64,000 bases of DNA from Verrucomicrobium spinosum DSM 4136 = JCM 18804 (GTDB lineage: Bacteria; Verrucomicrobiota; Verrucomicrobiia; Verrucomicrobiales; Verrucomicrobiaceae), in NCBI RefSeq assembly GCF_000172155.1, contig NZ_ABIZ01000001.1:3877105-3941104 (forward strand), given 5' to 3'. The position numbers were made by a program, and so were the translations under genes. This document shows, piece after piece, positions 44,211 to 53,953 of this stretch. The stretch's first letter is position 1. Each line of letters opens with the position of its first letter. The notes below the pieces were generated by a model. It saw only the letters and a list, made by a program, of their open reading frames with translations, did not search any database and was not told the origin of the DNA.

Positions 44211-45626
44211 ATGTCATTGCCCACATGCTTCTCTGTTCCCCTTCTGGGTTGTCTGCTCGCCCTGCCATTAAGAGCGGCGGAGAATCAGCCTGCTGCCGCC
44301 AAGCCGGACCAGAACTCCGGCTGGGTCTTGGTCACCCCGCGGCATGCCAAGGAGACTGTCCTGCTTGATTCACATGGCAAGGAGGCGCATGTCTGGCCAG
44401 CCAATTGTGAGGCCGCTGGTTCAGCCCGTCTGCATCCGGATGGCAGCATCTTGCGCTTGGGCCGCATGCCCTTGCCCGCTCCCTTTGACAAAGCAGGGCT
44501 GCGCGGGGGGCGACTCCAGATCATTGGCTGGGATGGCAAGGTGGAATGGGATTTCCTGGATGCGGTGGGCGATCACTTTGCCTTTGGCGATGCCATTCGC
44601 CTGCCCAATGGCAACGTGCTCACCGCCGTGCTTGAGTACAAGAGCCGTCAGGAATGTGAGGCGCTGGGGCGGGCGGGGGATGCGGTGACGGATGCGGGCT
44701 TGTATTTCCCGGGCCTCATGGAGTTCAAGCCCAACGGCAAAAATAGCGGTCTCCCCGTGTGGAAGTGGAGCCTGGCCGATCATGTGTTTCAGGGGCATCA
44801 CCCCAGCCTGCCGCATTACGTTTATCCAGGTGAGAAGGCGGGGAGGGTGGATGTGGGCGTGAAATCCCATCTCAAAGGTCCGGTCTGGCTGCAACCGCTG
44901 GAGATCGACTACCATCCGCAAGAGGATTTGGTGCTCATGGTCATGGGCGGCACCGGAGAGGTCTGGGTGATCGACCACTCCACCACCCTGGCAGAGGCGG
45001 CCACTTCAGGAGGTGGCAAACGGGGGCGTGGAGGCGACCTGCTCGTGCGCTGGCGGGGACCGAAGCCAGCGCCGGGCATGGAGCAGAAGTCAGTGGTGCT
45101 GTCTGCGGAGTGGACGCCCGTTGAGGGAGGTGCTCTGGGTATGAATGTACTGCGCATGGATGGCTCGCCAGCAACGACAACGGTGGAAAGCGTCCGGCTA
45201 GAGAAGGACTCCTTTGGTGTTTCCGGCCTGGATCTGGTGTTAAGGGATCGAACCGCCCCGGCCGGAAACGGTGAGGCCAGCATGCTCGGGGTGTTGCCCA
45301 CCTCCTTCTCTTTTGACCCGGGCTCCAAATCGGTGGTTTTGACAGAAGGCTTGCGCGGCCAGATCCGGTTCACGGGGGCCACTGGCCAGTGGGCTCACAA
45401 AAATGAGAGGGGAGGCGTGAAGATGAAGATTCTGCGTGGTGCCTCCACTGGACAGGAGTGCTGTGGGAACCAAGCCCAAGCGACTGGGTCCACGGCACCT
45501 CGCACGGGAGGGCCAGTTCCTGCCGCCCTGCCACCACCACAGAAGGTGGAGGAGGTGCAGACGGCCCCCACGGCGAAGGCCCGCCTCTATGGGCCCGATC
45601 TCCTGGACCGGCCCCCCTCCGTCTGA
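44211..45626 (+). CDS. Exported arylsulfotransferase-like beta-propeller protein
   Basis: 471 residues from the ATG at 44211, where a signal peptide begins (LPTCFSVPLLGCLLALPLRA); the longer frame from 44139 starts inside the end of the previous gene. The body has propeller-type repeats typical of ASST-like proteins: GWVLVTPRHAKETVLLDSHG, LQIIGWDGKVEWDF, FGDAIRLPNGNVLTAV, LEIDYHPQEDLVLMVMGGTGEVWVID and LTEGLRGQIRF. The catalytic His of true ASST cannot be assigned. The last about 60 residues are low-complexity and contain one Cys pair. It lies 68 bp after the 1330-residue exported protein and 55 bp before the rhs gene, so an operon is likely. Confidence 0.7.
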   Translation: MSLPTCFSVPLLGCLLALPLRAAENQPAAAKPDQNSGWVLVTPRHAKETVLLDSHGKEAHVWPANCEAAGSARLHPDGSILRLGRMPLPAPFDKAGLRGGRLQIIGWDGKVEWDFLDAVGDHFAFGDAIRLPNGNVLTAVLEYKSRQECEALGRAGDAVTDAGLYFPGLMEFKPNGKNSGLPVWKWSLADHVFQGHHPSLPHYVYPGEKAGRVDVGVKSHLKGPVWLQPLEIDYHPQEDLVLMVMGGTGEVWVIDHSTTLAEAATSGGGKRGRGGDLLVRWRGPKPAPGMEQKSVVLSAEWTPVEGGALGMNVLRMDGSPATTTVESVRLEKDSFGVSGLDLVLRDRTAPAGNGEASMLGVLPTSFSFDPGSKSVVLTEGLRGQIRFTGATGQWAHKNERGGVKMKILRGASTGQECCGNQAQATGSTAPRTGGPVPAALPPPQKVEEVQTAPTAKARLYGPDLLDRPPSV

Positions 45627-45681
45627 GCTGATTCTACCGCAGTCCTTTCACGCGTTTCCTCATTTCTCTCCCCTTCAGGTC

Positions 45682-48600
45682 ATGTTCCTTCGTTCTTCAA
45701 TGCGCTTTTCCATTCCATTCTTCTGGCTCGCGCTCCAGATCTCGGTTGCCGTCCTGTTGATGGGCAACGGGTCCTCCTTGATGGCTGACTGTTACCAATG
45801 CCAGACGATCAAATACGACCTGACGCTCACTGGCGTAGGCACCCTGGAGATCGGGGGGAAAACGTTCACGATCGAGGAGAACGACCCGCAGATTCGCACC
45901 ACCTTGGAGGTCGAGCCCAACAGTGACGGGGAGGTGCCTTTCAAGCTGACTTACCCTGATGCCATGAACCTGTCGGCTCACTCCGGGTTGATTACGTTGC
46001 TGGAGTTCGGCTGCAAGGCGTGCAATGTGGGGCCCTATGGTGCCATCACGGGCGAAGGCCGGATGGTCTGTGCGTATGTGGCAACACCGGAAATTCCCTG
46101 TGCTCTGGTGGATGACATGTGCTTTGGCGATTGCGAGTACATGTCGTTCATCGTGGTCGAAAATCCGATCCTGGAAGGGACGAGGAAAGTCATTGCTGAC
46201 GATTCATCCTCCCGTGACCCGGGAGAGATTCTGCCGCCGACATCACGACCTGAATCTCCGCCCGCAGACCATGAGCGGGAGGATGTTCCCACCGTGGTGT
46301 CGCAGCAGATGAGCCTGGGCCGCAATAGCGGTGGCCGTCCCTTGGGCCGCTTGAAGTGGGGCTTGGGGGTGAATGCGGCCTCAGTGGATGCGAGCCAAAT
46401 CCATCTCGATTTGGCCATCAACGGAGGTTCCACGGTGGAGAAGAGTTTCTCAGGCGGTCATCGTCAGGTGCTCAGCGAAGCCATCCTGGCGGACATCACG
46501 CCGGTGGATTCCATGGATCTGGCCAAAGGGTTTGTGGTGACCGCTTACAGGGCGGCGGGTCTGGCCTTCCCTCCGGGTGATGTCTCCATTCCCACCCCAG
46601 CCGCCTCCGCCAAGATCTCCCGGGTCACGGTGCAGAAGACTTCGCTGACGCGGGATGCCGTGACGGTTCCTGGCATCAAAGTGGAAACGCAGAACGAGGG
46701 CTCGGGCACGCAGGATTTTGCGTTATACGCGGAGACCAATCTCACGGGCGACGCGGGAGAGTGGATTGAGGCTCGCGGGGCCACCGCCACGCGCACGGTG
46801 CGCTCACCCCTGGACGGCGGTACGCGTACCGAGTTGGTGGAAGAACTGCGGCGGGATCCGGATACTGGGGACTACTTTGTCACGGCCTCCCGCACGCTGG
46901 AGTATGAGCAGTTTGCCTGGGGTGAGGAGATGGTGTCCACGACAGAGGGTTCGGGAGTCAACACCCGAACCTCCACGACGAGCTATTACACCACCCCAGC
47001 CGTGCTGGCGGGAAAGGTGCATGTGCAGATCAATGCGGATGGTTCATGGAGCCGCTCGGTTTACAACGAAACCACGGGCGATCTGGTGGCGACTTATCGC
47101 CCCTGGCTGGATGCGGGCGGTGCCGGAGCGCTGACTCCGGCGGCGGTGGCCGCCATCCCAGCCAGCGAGTGTGAAGTCACCGAGTACTCGGAATCTCCCG
47201 GTTTTCCCTTCACTCGTACCACCACGGTAAAGATCAAAGGCCAGCTCATGAGCCGGCTGGTCACGACGGAGAAGACACTGATCGACAGTGTCACCGGTAC
47301 GCCCGTGATCGAGGTGCGGACGGAGCAGTTTCGGGCGGACGGTCAGCGTGTCTCGGATGATCGCGCGGGATATGCGCAGGTGGCGGGTCCAACAGGAATG
47401 GAAAGAGGTTCCATGGTTTATCAACTGGCCGGCACCGGCGCTCGCACGACTTACCAGGAGACCCTGGTGGAAGGGGTGACGCCCACCCGAACCTCCACTG
47501 TGACTCGGGGCACGCAGGCTCATCCGTGGGGAGAGCCTTTCAAAGGCACTCGGGAGATCACGGTTTCGGGAGCTGATGGGGTGATCAGTCAAGAAACCCT
47601 GGTGGCGACGGGGGGAGGGCAGTTCTCCAGTGTCAGCCTGCGTACCTACGCGACCGCTCTGGTGAGTGGCGAACTTGTGACGACGGAGACCTGGGACGGC
47701 GTGGTGAGCCAGAGCACCGCTGTCGCGGAGGATGGCACCACGACCACAGCGGACGAGGCCGGGCAGGTGACCATCAGCGCGGAAGATCCTCTCACGGGGG
47801 TGCAGACGACGACCCGTGTGGGTTTGGCAGTGGTGGACAGCAGCGTAACACTGCATGATGGGGCGGACCTGCAGACCATCGTGCGCTATTCACCTCGGAC
47901 CACCGGGGTTGGGTACTTGCAACAGATGGAGCGCAAGTCGGGTGCAACCACCTTGTTGGAGTCTGAGCAGGTGTACGATGAGTTTGGGGATTTGGTGGCC
48001 TCCAAGGACCAAATGGAACGCATCACCACCTTCACCTACGGGGTCAGGTCTCAGGGCGGGCGTCTGGTGACGGAGACGCTGCCTGGTGGCGGTACCCGCA
48101 TTTCTGCGTATCATCGGGATGGTCGGCTTGACAGTGTGACTGGCACGGGAGTGGTGCCGGAGTATCACTCTTACGAGATCACCAACGGGTGTGTGGCTGA
48201 GACCGTGCGCCTGGGCAGTGCCAACTCCCCTCGCTGGCAGCGCACGTTGGTGGATGGCACTGGGCGCACCGTGCGGTCAGAGAAACCTGCCGCGGGTGGT
48301 ACGGGAGAACTGGAGTGGAGCAGCCAGATCTACAATGATCTGGGGCAACTGGTGCAGGTGCTCAGGTCCGGTGGTTTGGCACCTCAATTGACCGAGTATG
48401 ATTCGGCGGGGCGGCCTTGGCGTCAAGGGGTGGACTTGGATCTGGATGGTGCCTTGCTGACCGGCTCTGAGGACCCGCTGGTGGAGACTGAGGAGTTGTA
48501 CGAACAGGTCAACGGGCAGTGGTGGCAGGTGCAGCGGCGCACGACGTATCTGGTGGCGGGTGGTGACGCTGGGTCTCGCCGGACCGGTGTATCCCGTCAG

Positions 48601-51600
48601 CGACTGGGCGTGGGTCCCAACAGTGTTTCGGAGTCCATTGAACGCGGACGGCGTACCGTGAGCACGGTTGCCGTGAACCGGTCTTTGAAGAAGCGGGAAG
48701 TCGCCACCACCGTGCCGGGAGCGACGGTGACTGGCGTTCAAACTTATTTGAATGGCCTGTTGTTCTTCAGCCGGCAACCTGCCGATCTGGCGCAGACCGT
48801 TTTTTCTTACAAGGAGTTTGACCGGCTGGCAGGGAGCAAGGGCCCAGAGGGCACCGTCGTCTATACCTACGAAGACTCGGGCAAGCTGGAGACGGAAACT
48901 CGCACTGGCTCTACAGCGGATGTCTGGGTAACGACCTATGAATACATCGCTTCGGACCAAGCTGGAGCCGGAAAGGTGAAGAAGGTGACAGCGCCGGTCA
49001 GCCCCATGAAAGTGGCCACGCTGGCCAGCACCTCGTATAGCTATGATTCGCTGGGGAGACGGGAGGGGCAATGGGGAACGGGTGCCTATCCCATCCTGTA
49101 TGGCTACAACACCTACGGTGAGATGACTTCCTTGACGACCTATCGGACATCATTTGGGGATGACACCAAGCCGTGGGATGACCTCTCCACCACTCCCGCA
49201 CAGACGTCTGTCACCACTTGGGTTTATGACGATGCCAGCGGGCGCCTCCTGGGTAAGAAAGACGCTGCGAATCAGACTGTCGCCTACGCCTACAATGCTG
49301 CAGGCCTGCTGAGCACTCGCACTTGGGCGCGGGGCGCCGTCACGACTTACACTTACGATGGCGCGGGGCGGTTGGTACTGCAGGACTACAGCGACGCCAC
49401 CCCGGATGTGGCTTACACCTACTACCGTCATGGAGCGGTACGCAGCCGCACGGATGCCGCAGGTCTGCATGTTTTTGACCAGTTGGACGGGTTGGGTTCA
49501 CCTAGCTTTGAAACGGTGGGTGACGCGCCAGCCGGACCCTCGCTGTTGTCGGGTTTGAGGTTTCACACCCTCAAGGATGAAGCAGGCCGGGTGGCCGGTC
49601 ATCAAGGGATCCTGACACCGCCCGGTGTCAGCAGTCCACCCCTGGTTTTGCCTGGAGTCCAGTATCAATATGACAGCAAGGGGGAATTGGGCCAGGTGAA
49701 GAGCGGCTCCCGGCAGGTGGACTACTTGCGAGCCTTGGTCAGCGGGAGGAAAGTGCTGACAATGAAGAGGCCACCCTACGAGGGGCACGCCACAGGCTTC
49801 TCCTCCCAGCGGGTCACTGATCCCGTGGTGGGGATCGTGAGTATGACTCACATCAATGGTCAGGCCTCCGGCACAAGCTTGATTTCACCTGCCGGAGGAT
49901 TTCAATCTCGCAGCCGGACTGGGTTGAAAGTGGACCAACGAGACGTCGCTCCCACGGCAGTGAGCACTAGCTGGACCTATGGCGTGGACAGCCGCGGGCA
50001 GGTGATCAGTGGGCAGAAACGGGTGGGCACCTCGGGCACGGGCACCATCTTCAAGGGGTGGGATGCTGCTTATGCCTATGATGACATCGGCAATCGCATG
50101 GAATCACGCTTCGGCGGCCTCGGAGGCACTAGTGATCCGGTCGGGTCAGAGACCATTACCTACACGGCCAATGCGCTCAACCAGTACGAGGAGATTGCCA
50201 ACCCACGGGCCGCTTATGTCACGGGCACTGCGGCCTATTCGACAACCAATCCGGCATTGCACACGGAGGTGGTGATCAACGGCCAGACGGCAGATCGTGT
50301 CGGTGTTAACTTTGTCGAGAAGCTGACTCCGTCAGGCACGGGGCCGAAGTGGGAGCCGTTGAACTTTGAGCTGGTCCGGGACTCTGTCACCCAGAGCTTC
50401 CAGCAGCATCTGTACGTGCCCCCTGTCCAGGAGACCTTGAGCTATGACCTGGACGGCAACCTGACTGGGGACGGCCGCTGGACCTACACTTGGGACGGGG
50501 AGAACCGTCTGGTGGGCATGACCACGCAGGCCGTGGCCGAGACGGCAGGCGTGCCGGGGTTGAAGCTGACCTTTGCCTACGATGGCGTGAGTCGCCGGGT
50601 GCAGAAGAAAGTGGAGGGGCGCATGACTTCAAGTGATCCTTGGGTCTTGCGTTCGGATACGCGGTTTGTGTACGATAGGTGGAACATGGTGGGCGAAGCA
50701 GAATACCTGGCCACGGCGGCGGATGCGCCGCCGACTTTTGGCGGCGGCACGGCTGGACCGTACTGGCGTCGGACCTATGTCTGGGGGGAGGATCTCAGCG
50801 GCAGTTTGCAAGGAGCCGGGGGTGTGGGCGGGTTGCTCTTGATCAACCGTCATGAACGCGGCAGCAAGCCGTTGCGGACAAGCTGGGCGACCAGCGACCT
50901 CAACGGCAACGTCATTGGACTGGTGGAGAGCAACCTGAAGGCAGTGTATGAATACGACCCCTTTGGCAAGCCGATGCGGGTGAGCGAGCCTGAGGAGGAT
51001 CTCAATCCGTTTCAGTTCAGCACGAAGTACACGGATACGGAGACAGGGTTGTGCTATTATGGTTATCGGTTCTACGACGCTGCGCGGGGACGATGGATCA
51101 ACCGAGATCCGATTGAAGAGAGAGGTGGGGTTGCGCTTTATCAGATGGCAGGAAACTGCGCGGTAAGCCAAATCGACAGTGATGGTAGAATGGTTTTGCC
51201 TGGAACACTCAGTGACAAATTGCCTGCCAACATAATAGTCATTGTGAGGATGCTAAATGAAGGGGGGTTGGCTTTGGAGGAGGCTGCCCGATTTTTGGCA
51301 GGGGTTAGTCTTAGCTACCTGTTGGCAGATGGGGTTGCTGATGTTTCGCAAGATTTGTGGCGATATTGGGAAAAGTTGACCCCTGATCAGAAGAGTCAAT
51401 CGGATAGATATCGGCGAGGAGTGATAGATCTAAATCTCGAACTTAGTAGGCGAGGTTGCCCGCCTGTCTGGCCGGTTTTTGAAGACATCACCCCGAAAAT
51501 CTACAAAAATACTGTTGGCCATATTGGGCGATTCCCCCATCATAGTATTCTTCACTACGATGGTTTGTATGCCAAGCATCCAGACAGGGCCCGAAAGAGG

Positions 51601-51930
51601 CGAGATGCGCAAGCTCCAATTTGGAAGATGCTGGGGGATCTGTATAAAACTGATCCGGCTGCTGCACTAGCCCTCTATGACGGCTCATTGCACAACATAG
51701 ATGAATTTCCTTTTGCTAGCACGCTAGAAGGGGGCGCTGGCGCGACGGCTAATATTGTGCCCGCATGGGAGAACACATTGCAAGGTGTGGCGCTGGCTGT
51801 TTTTTATAAACTTCCTCTCTGGAATGACAAACCGGCGGTCGCGGGTTCGGAGTTTGAAATCTTGACTGTGCCGCGGGTGCTTGGTATTGATGTTGGTAAG
51901 ATTCTTAAAGCGATTCAAGAAATGCAATAA
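45682..51930 (+). CDS. Secreted Rhs/YD-repeat protein with NucA/NucB-like nuclease tip
   Basis: 2082 residues from the ATG at 45682. A signal peptide covers MRFSIPFFWLALQISVAVLL and following residues. A Cys-rich domain (CYQC, CKAC, CALVDDMCFGDC) ends near residue 165. Long YD/RHS repeats (YDEFGDLV, YDSLGRREG, YTYDGAGRLV, YDLDGNLTGDGRWTYTWDGE) follow. The Rhs core spans about 1757-1830 (YDPFGKPMRV, FSTKYTDTETGLCYYGYRF, GRWINRDPIEE). After residue about 1833 the DNA turns AT-rich and the sequence changes to the toxin tip. The tip carries IDEFPFASTLEGGAGATANI (Asp2007-Glu2008) and VPAWENTLQGVALAVFY, resembling the NucA/NucB DNase family. Immunity gene 13 bp downstream. Sec export rather than T6SS/VgrG is indicated. 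Confidence 0.9.
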   Translation: MFLRSSMRFSIPFFWLALQISVAVLLMGNGSSLMADCYQCQTIKYDLTLTGVGTLEIGGKTFTIEENDPQIRTTLEVEPNSDGEVPFKLTYPDAMNLSAHSGLITLLEFGCKACNVGPYGAITGEGRMVCAYVATPEIPCALVDDMCFGDCEYMSFIVVENPILEGTRKVIADDSSSRDPGEILPPTSRPESPPADHEREDVPTVVSQQMSLGRNSGGRPLGRLKWGLGVNAASVDASQIHLDLAINGGSTVEKSFSGGHRQVLSEAILADITPVDSMDLAKGFVVTAYRAAGLAFPPGDVSIPTPAASAKISRVTVQKTSLTRDAVTVPGIKVETQNEGSGTQDFALYAETNLTGDAGEWIEARGATATRTVRSPLDGGTRTELVEELRRDPDTGDYFVTASRTLEYEQFAWGEEMVSTTEGSGVNTRTSTTSYYTTPAVLAGKVHVQINADGSWSRSVYNETTGDLVATYRPWLDAGGAGALTPAAVAAIPASECEVTEYSESPGFPFTRTTTVKIKGQLMSRLVTTEKTLIDSVTGTPVIEVRTEQFRADGQRVSDDRAGYAQVAGPTGMERGSMVYQLAGTGARTTYQETLVEGVTPTRTSTVTRGTQAHPWGEPFKGTREITVSGADGVISQETLVATGGGQFSSVSLRTYATALVSGELVTTETWDGVVSQSTAVAEDGTTTTADEAGQVTISAEDPLTGVQTTTRVGLAVVDSSVTLHDGADLQTIVRYSPRTTGVGYLQQMERKSGATTLLESEQVYDEFGDLVASKDQMERITTFTYGVRSQGGRLVTETLPGGGTRISAYHRDGRLDSVTGTGVVPEYHSYEITNGCVAETVRLGSANSPRWQRTLVDGTGRTVRSEKPAAGGTGELEWSSQIYNDLGQLVQVLRSGGLAPQLTEYDSAGRPWRQGVDLDLDGALLTGSEDPLVETEELYEQVNGQWWQVQRRTTYLVAGGDAGSRRTGVSRQRLGVGPNSVSESIERGRRTVSTVAVNRSLKKREVATTVPGATVTGVQTYLNGLLFFSRQPADLAQTVFSYKEFDRLAGSKGPEGTVVYTYEDSGKLETETRTGSTADVWVTTYEYIASDQAGAGKVKKVTAPVSPMKVATLASTSYSYDSLGRREGQWGTGAYPILYGYNTYGEMTSLTTYRTSFGDDTKPWDDLSTTPAQTSVTTWVYDDASGRLLGKKDAANQTVAYAYNAAGLLSTRTWARGAVTTYTYDGAGRLVLQDYSDATPDVAYTYYRHGAVRSRTDAAGLHVFDQLDGLGSPSFETVGDAPAGPSLLSGLRFHTLKDEAGRVAGHQGILTPPGVSSPPLVLPGVQYQYDSKGELGQVKSGSRQVDYLRALVSGRKVLTMKRPPYEGHATGFSSQRVTDPVVGIVSMTHINGQASGTSLISPAGGFQSRSRTGLKVDQRDVAPTAVSTSWTYGVDSRGQVISGQKRVGTSGTGTIFKGWDAAYAYDDIGNRMESRFGGLGGTSDPVGSETITYTANALNQYEEIANPRAAYVTGTAAYSTTNPALHTEVVINGQTADRVGVNFVEKLTPSGTGPKWEPLNFELVRDSVTQSFQQHLYVPPVQETLSYDLDGNLTGDGRWTYTWDGENRLVGMTTQAVAETAGVPGLKLTFAYDGVSRRVQKKVEGRMTSSDPWVLRSDTRFVYDRWNMVGEAEYLATAADAPPTFGGGTAGPYWRRTYVWGEDLSGSLQGAGGVGGLLLINRHERGSKPLRTSWATSDLNGNVIGLVESNLKAVYEYDPFGKPMRVSEPEEDLNPFQFSTKYTDTETGLCYYGYRFYDAARGRWINRDPIEERGGVALYQMAGNCAVSQIDSDGRMVLPGTLSDKLPANIIVIVRMLNEGGLALEEAARFLAGVSLSYLLADGVADVSQDLWRYWEKLTPDQKSQSDRYRRGVIDLNLELSRRGCPPVWPVFEDITPKIYKNTVGHIGRFPHHSILHYDGLYAKHPDRARKRRDAQAPIWKMLGDLYKTDPAAALALYDGSLHNIDEFPFASTLEGGAGATANIVPAWENTLQGVALAVFYKLPLWNDKPAVAGSEFEILTVPRVLGIDVGKILKAIQEMQ

Positions 51931-51936
51931 AAGGAG
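51931..51936 (+). promoter_or_regulatory. Strong Shine-Dalgarno of the immunity gene
   Basis: AAGGAG starts right after the rhs stop codon and sits 7 bases before the ATG at 51944. It fixes the start of the SUKH gene and implies immunity is translated from the rhs transcript. Confidence 0.75.
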
Positions 51937-51943
51937 CTCAAAA

Positions 51944-52537
51944 ATGCGCCGCCTCTTAAATGATCTAATCGAAGTTCTGACTCTTAAAGGGAGTAAGATT
52001 CGCAGTTTGATGCTTTCGCCTCTTTCAGACTCTGAAATGATCGATATTGAAAAGCAGCTTGGAGGAGGGGTGGCTCCTGATTTGCGCGACTTTTGGGTCC
52101 TGCTCGGAAGGGGGTTTGAGAAGAATAGTGGGCGGCATGTGGATACTCAGCTTATTCCAGACTTTGTTCCGTTTACTTGTCAGGGCGCAATTCTGATGAG
52201 GAATCACTATAGGCGATCTGACGTACTGGGTGCCGATTTATTGAAGGGACTGAAGTTGAAGGTGGATATTGTGCCGGTAATGAGTAATGGGCCCGACTTC
52301 ATTTCTTGCTTTTCATCACAAGTGGATCAAGGGTTGCTTGTTAAGGTAAATGCCTTTGGATACCCTTCTGAGTTGTGGGGTTCCCTTGAAGATCTATTGA
52401 GATATAGTCTAAGATGCTGGGAACAGGGGGTGTTTTGGATAGATCAGGATAATGACGAGATTAAAACGAAATGGGAAGAAGCCGCGACGATTAAGAGATC
52501 TGAATTTAATGTGTTAGAGATTGGTGGGCGCAATTGA
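51944..52537 (+). CDS. SUKH (SMI1/KNR4)-type immunity protein
   Basis: 197 residues. The N-terminal part LSDSEMIDIEKQLGGGVAPDLRDFWVLLGRGFEK is the characteristic SUKH start (helix, then PxxLRxFW-like motif). A central strand region follows (DIVPVMSNGPDFISCF, LLVKVNAFGYPSELWGSLEDLL). SUKH proteins are the commonest immunity family for polymorphic nuclease toxins, which agrees with the nuclease tip encoded just upstream. The gene is AT-rich relative to the window, as are the other tip and immunity genes here. Cytoplasmic; predicted to bind and block the Rhs nuclease tip. Confidence 0.8.
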   Translation: MRRLLNDLIEVLTLKGSKIRSLMLSPLSDSEMIDIEKQLGGGVAPDLRDFWVLLGRGFEKNSGRHVDTQLIPDFVPFTCQGAILMRNHYRRSDVLGADLLKGLKLKVDIVPVMSNGPDFISCFSSQVDQGLLVKVNAFGYPSELWGSLEDLLRYSLRCWEQGVFWIDQDNDEIKTKWEEAATIKRSEFNVLEIGGRN

Positions 52538-52545
52538 AGGGTAAC

Positions 52546-52580
52546 AAAAAGTGACAACCCATAGCAGGCCGTGCCAACAG
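52546..52580 (+). repeat. Cassette repeat R1
   Basis: AAAAAGTGACAACCCATAG followed by CAGGCCGTGCCAACAG, 8 bp after the SUKH stop codon. Same sequence as R3 and R4, and related to R2 and R5. Confidence 0.9.
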
Positions 52581-52851
52581 ACTGCTTCCCGAAAAATAAG
52601 CACCAAAACAAGCGTCTCGTGAGCAGAGGCTTTATGGGCATGCTCTCTTACCATCCGAACGCGTCAACACACGGTCCCGCCACCATCCAGTGTTCGTCCT
52701 CGGCAACCGTTGGGGAGGGTGATGCGGTGTTTTTCAACCTGCCTCTTGCACACGAACCGGGTTAGACGCGCGACTTGTCTGGCTATGTCATGGGCAACAT
52801 GCTGGCAGGCCAGTTGCTGTCAAGAATCGTGCGGCACGGAGAGTCTTCGTA
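52581..52851 (+). repeat. Cassette leader, copy 1
   Basis: About 270 bp that match 56436-56703 closely (shared stretches AAAAATAAGCACCAA, CTCTTACCATCCGAACGC, TTTTTCAACCTGCCTCTTGC). It joins R1 to the first orphan Rhs core. A 64-codon frame crosses both copies, but the differences are nearly all amino-acid changing, so I treat it as noncoding. Confidence 0.8.
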
Positions 52852-53953
52852 GGACCTATGGCGTGGACATTCGCGGCCAGGTGGTCAGCGGGCAAAAGCG
52901 GGTGGGCACCTCGGGCACGGGCACCATCTTCAAAGGATGGGATGCCGCTTACGCCTATGACGACATCGGCAATCTCACGGAATCGCGCTTTGGCGGCCTC
53001 GGAGGCATTGGTGATCCGGTCGGGTCAGAGACCATCACCTACACAGCCAATGCGCTCAACCAGTACGAGGAGATTGCCAATCCGCGTGCCGCCTATGTCA
53101 TGGGCACGGCGGCCTATTCGGCAACCGATCCGTCATTGCACACGGAGGTGGTGATCAACGGCCAGACCGCAGATCGTATCGGCGTTAACTTTGTGGAGAA
53201 GCTGAGTCCATCAGGCACAGGACCGAAGTGGGAGCCGTTGAATTTTGAGCTCGTGCGCAATTCTGTGACGCAGAGCTTCCAGCAGCATCTGTACGTGTCC
53301 CCTGTCCAGGAAACCCTGACGTATGACCTCGACGGCAACCTGACGGGGGACGGGCGCTGGACTTACGCTTGGGACGGGGAGAACCGTCTGGCGGGCATGA
53401 CCACGCAGGCCGTTGCCGAGTCGGCAGGCGTGCCAGGGCTGAAGCTGACCTTTGCCTATGATGGCCAGAGCCGTCGGGTGCAGAAGAAAGTGGAGGGGCG
53501 CACGACATCGAGCGACCCTTGGGCCTTGCGTTCGGACACCCGTTTTGTGTATGATGGCTGGAATATGGTGGGCGAAGCGGAATACCTGGCCACAGCAGCA
53601 GATGCGCCGCCGACGTTTGGTGTCGGCACGGCCGGACCCTACTGGCGTCGGACCTATGTCTGGGGCGAGGATCTTAGTGGCAACCTCCAGGGAGCTGGAG
53701 GCGTGGGTGGGTTGCTCTTGATCAACCGTCATGAACGCGGCAGCAAGCCTTTGCGGACAAGCTGGGCGACCAGTGACCTGAACGGTAACGTCATCGGGTT
53801 GGTGGAGAGTAACCTGAAGGCGGTGTACGAATACGACCCCTTCGGCAAGCCGCTGCGGGTGAGCGAGCCCGAGGAAGATTTGAATCCGTTCCGGTTCAGC
53901 ACGAAGTACACGGATGCCGAGACGGGGTTGTGCTACTACGGCTGCCGATACTA
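52852..53953 (+). pseudogene. Orphan Rhs core, 5' part (cassette 1), interrupted by IS630-type element
   Basis: A near-identical copy of the last core part of the main rhs gene (compare 49973-51063): YGVDIRGQVVSGQKRVGTSG, FKGWDAAYAYDDIGN, YEEIANPRAAYVMGTAAYS, TYDLDGNLTGDGRWTYAWDG, YDPFGKPLRVSEPEED and ETGLCYYGCRYY. It has no start codon, signal peptide or N-terminal domain of its own; the open frame merely runs in from leader DNA. It stops at the IS630-type insertion after codon TAC (53949-53951). Excision of the element would join it in frame to the tip at 55081. Confidence 0.88.

Noticed and set aside
52571-52765. A 64-codon open frame, also present at 56426-56620, as a conserved small protein
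   Set aside because: Between the two copies nearly all base differences change the amino acid, including two codons with double changes; that is not how a selected protein evolves. There is also no ribosome-binding site before the GTG.
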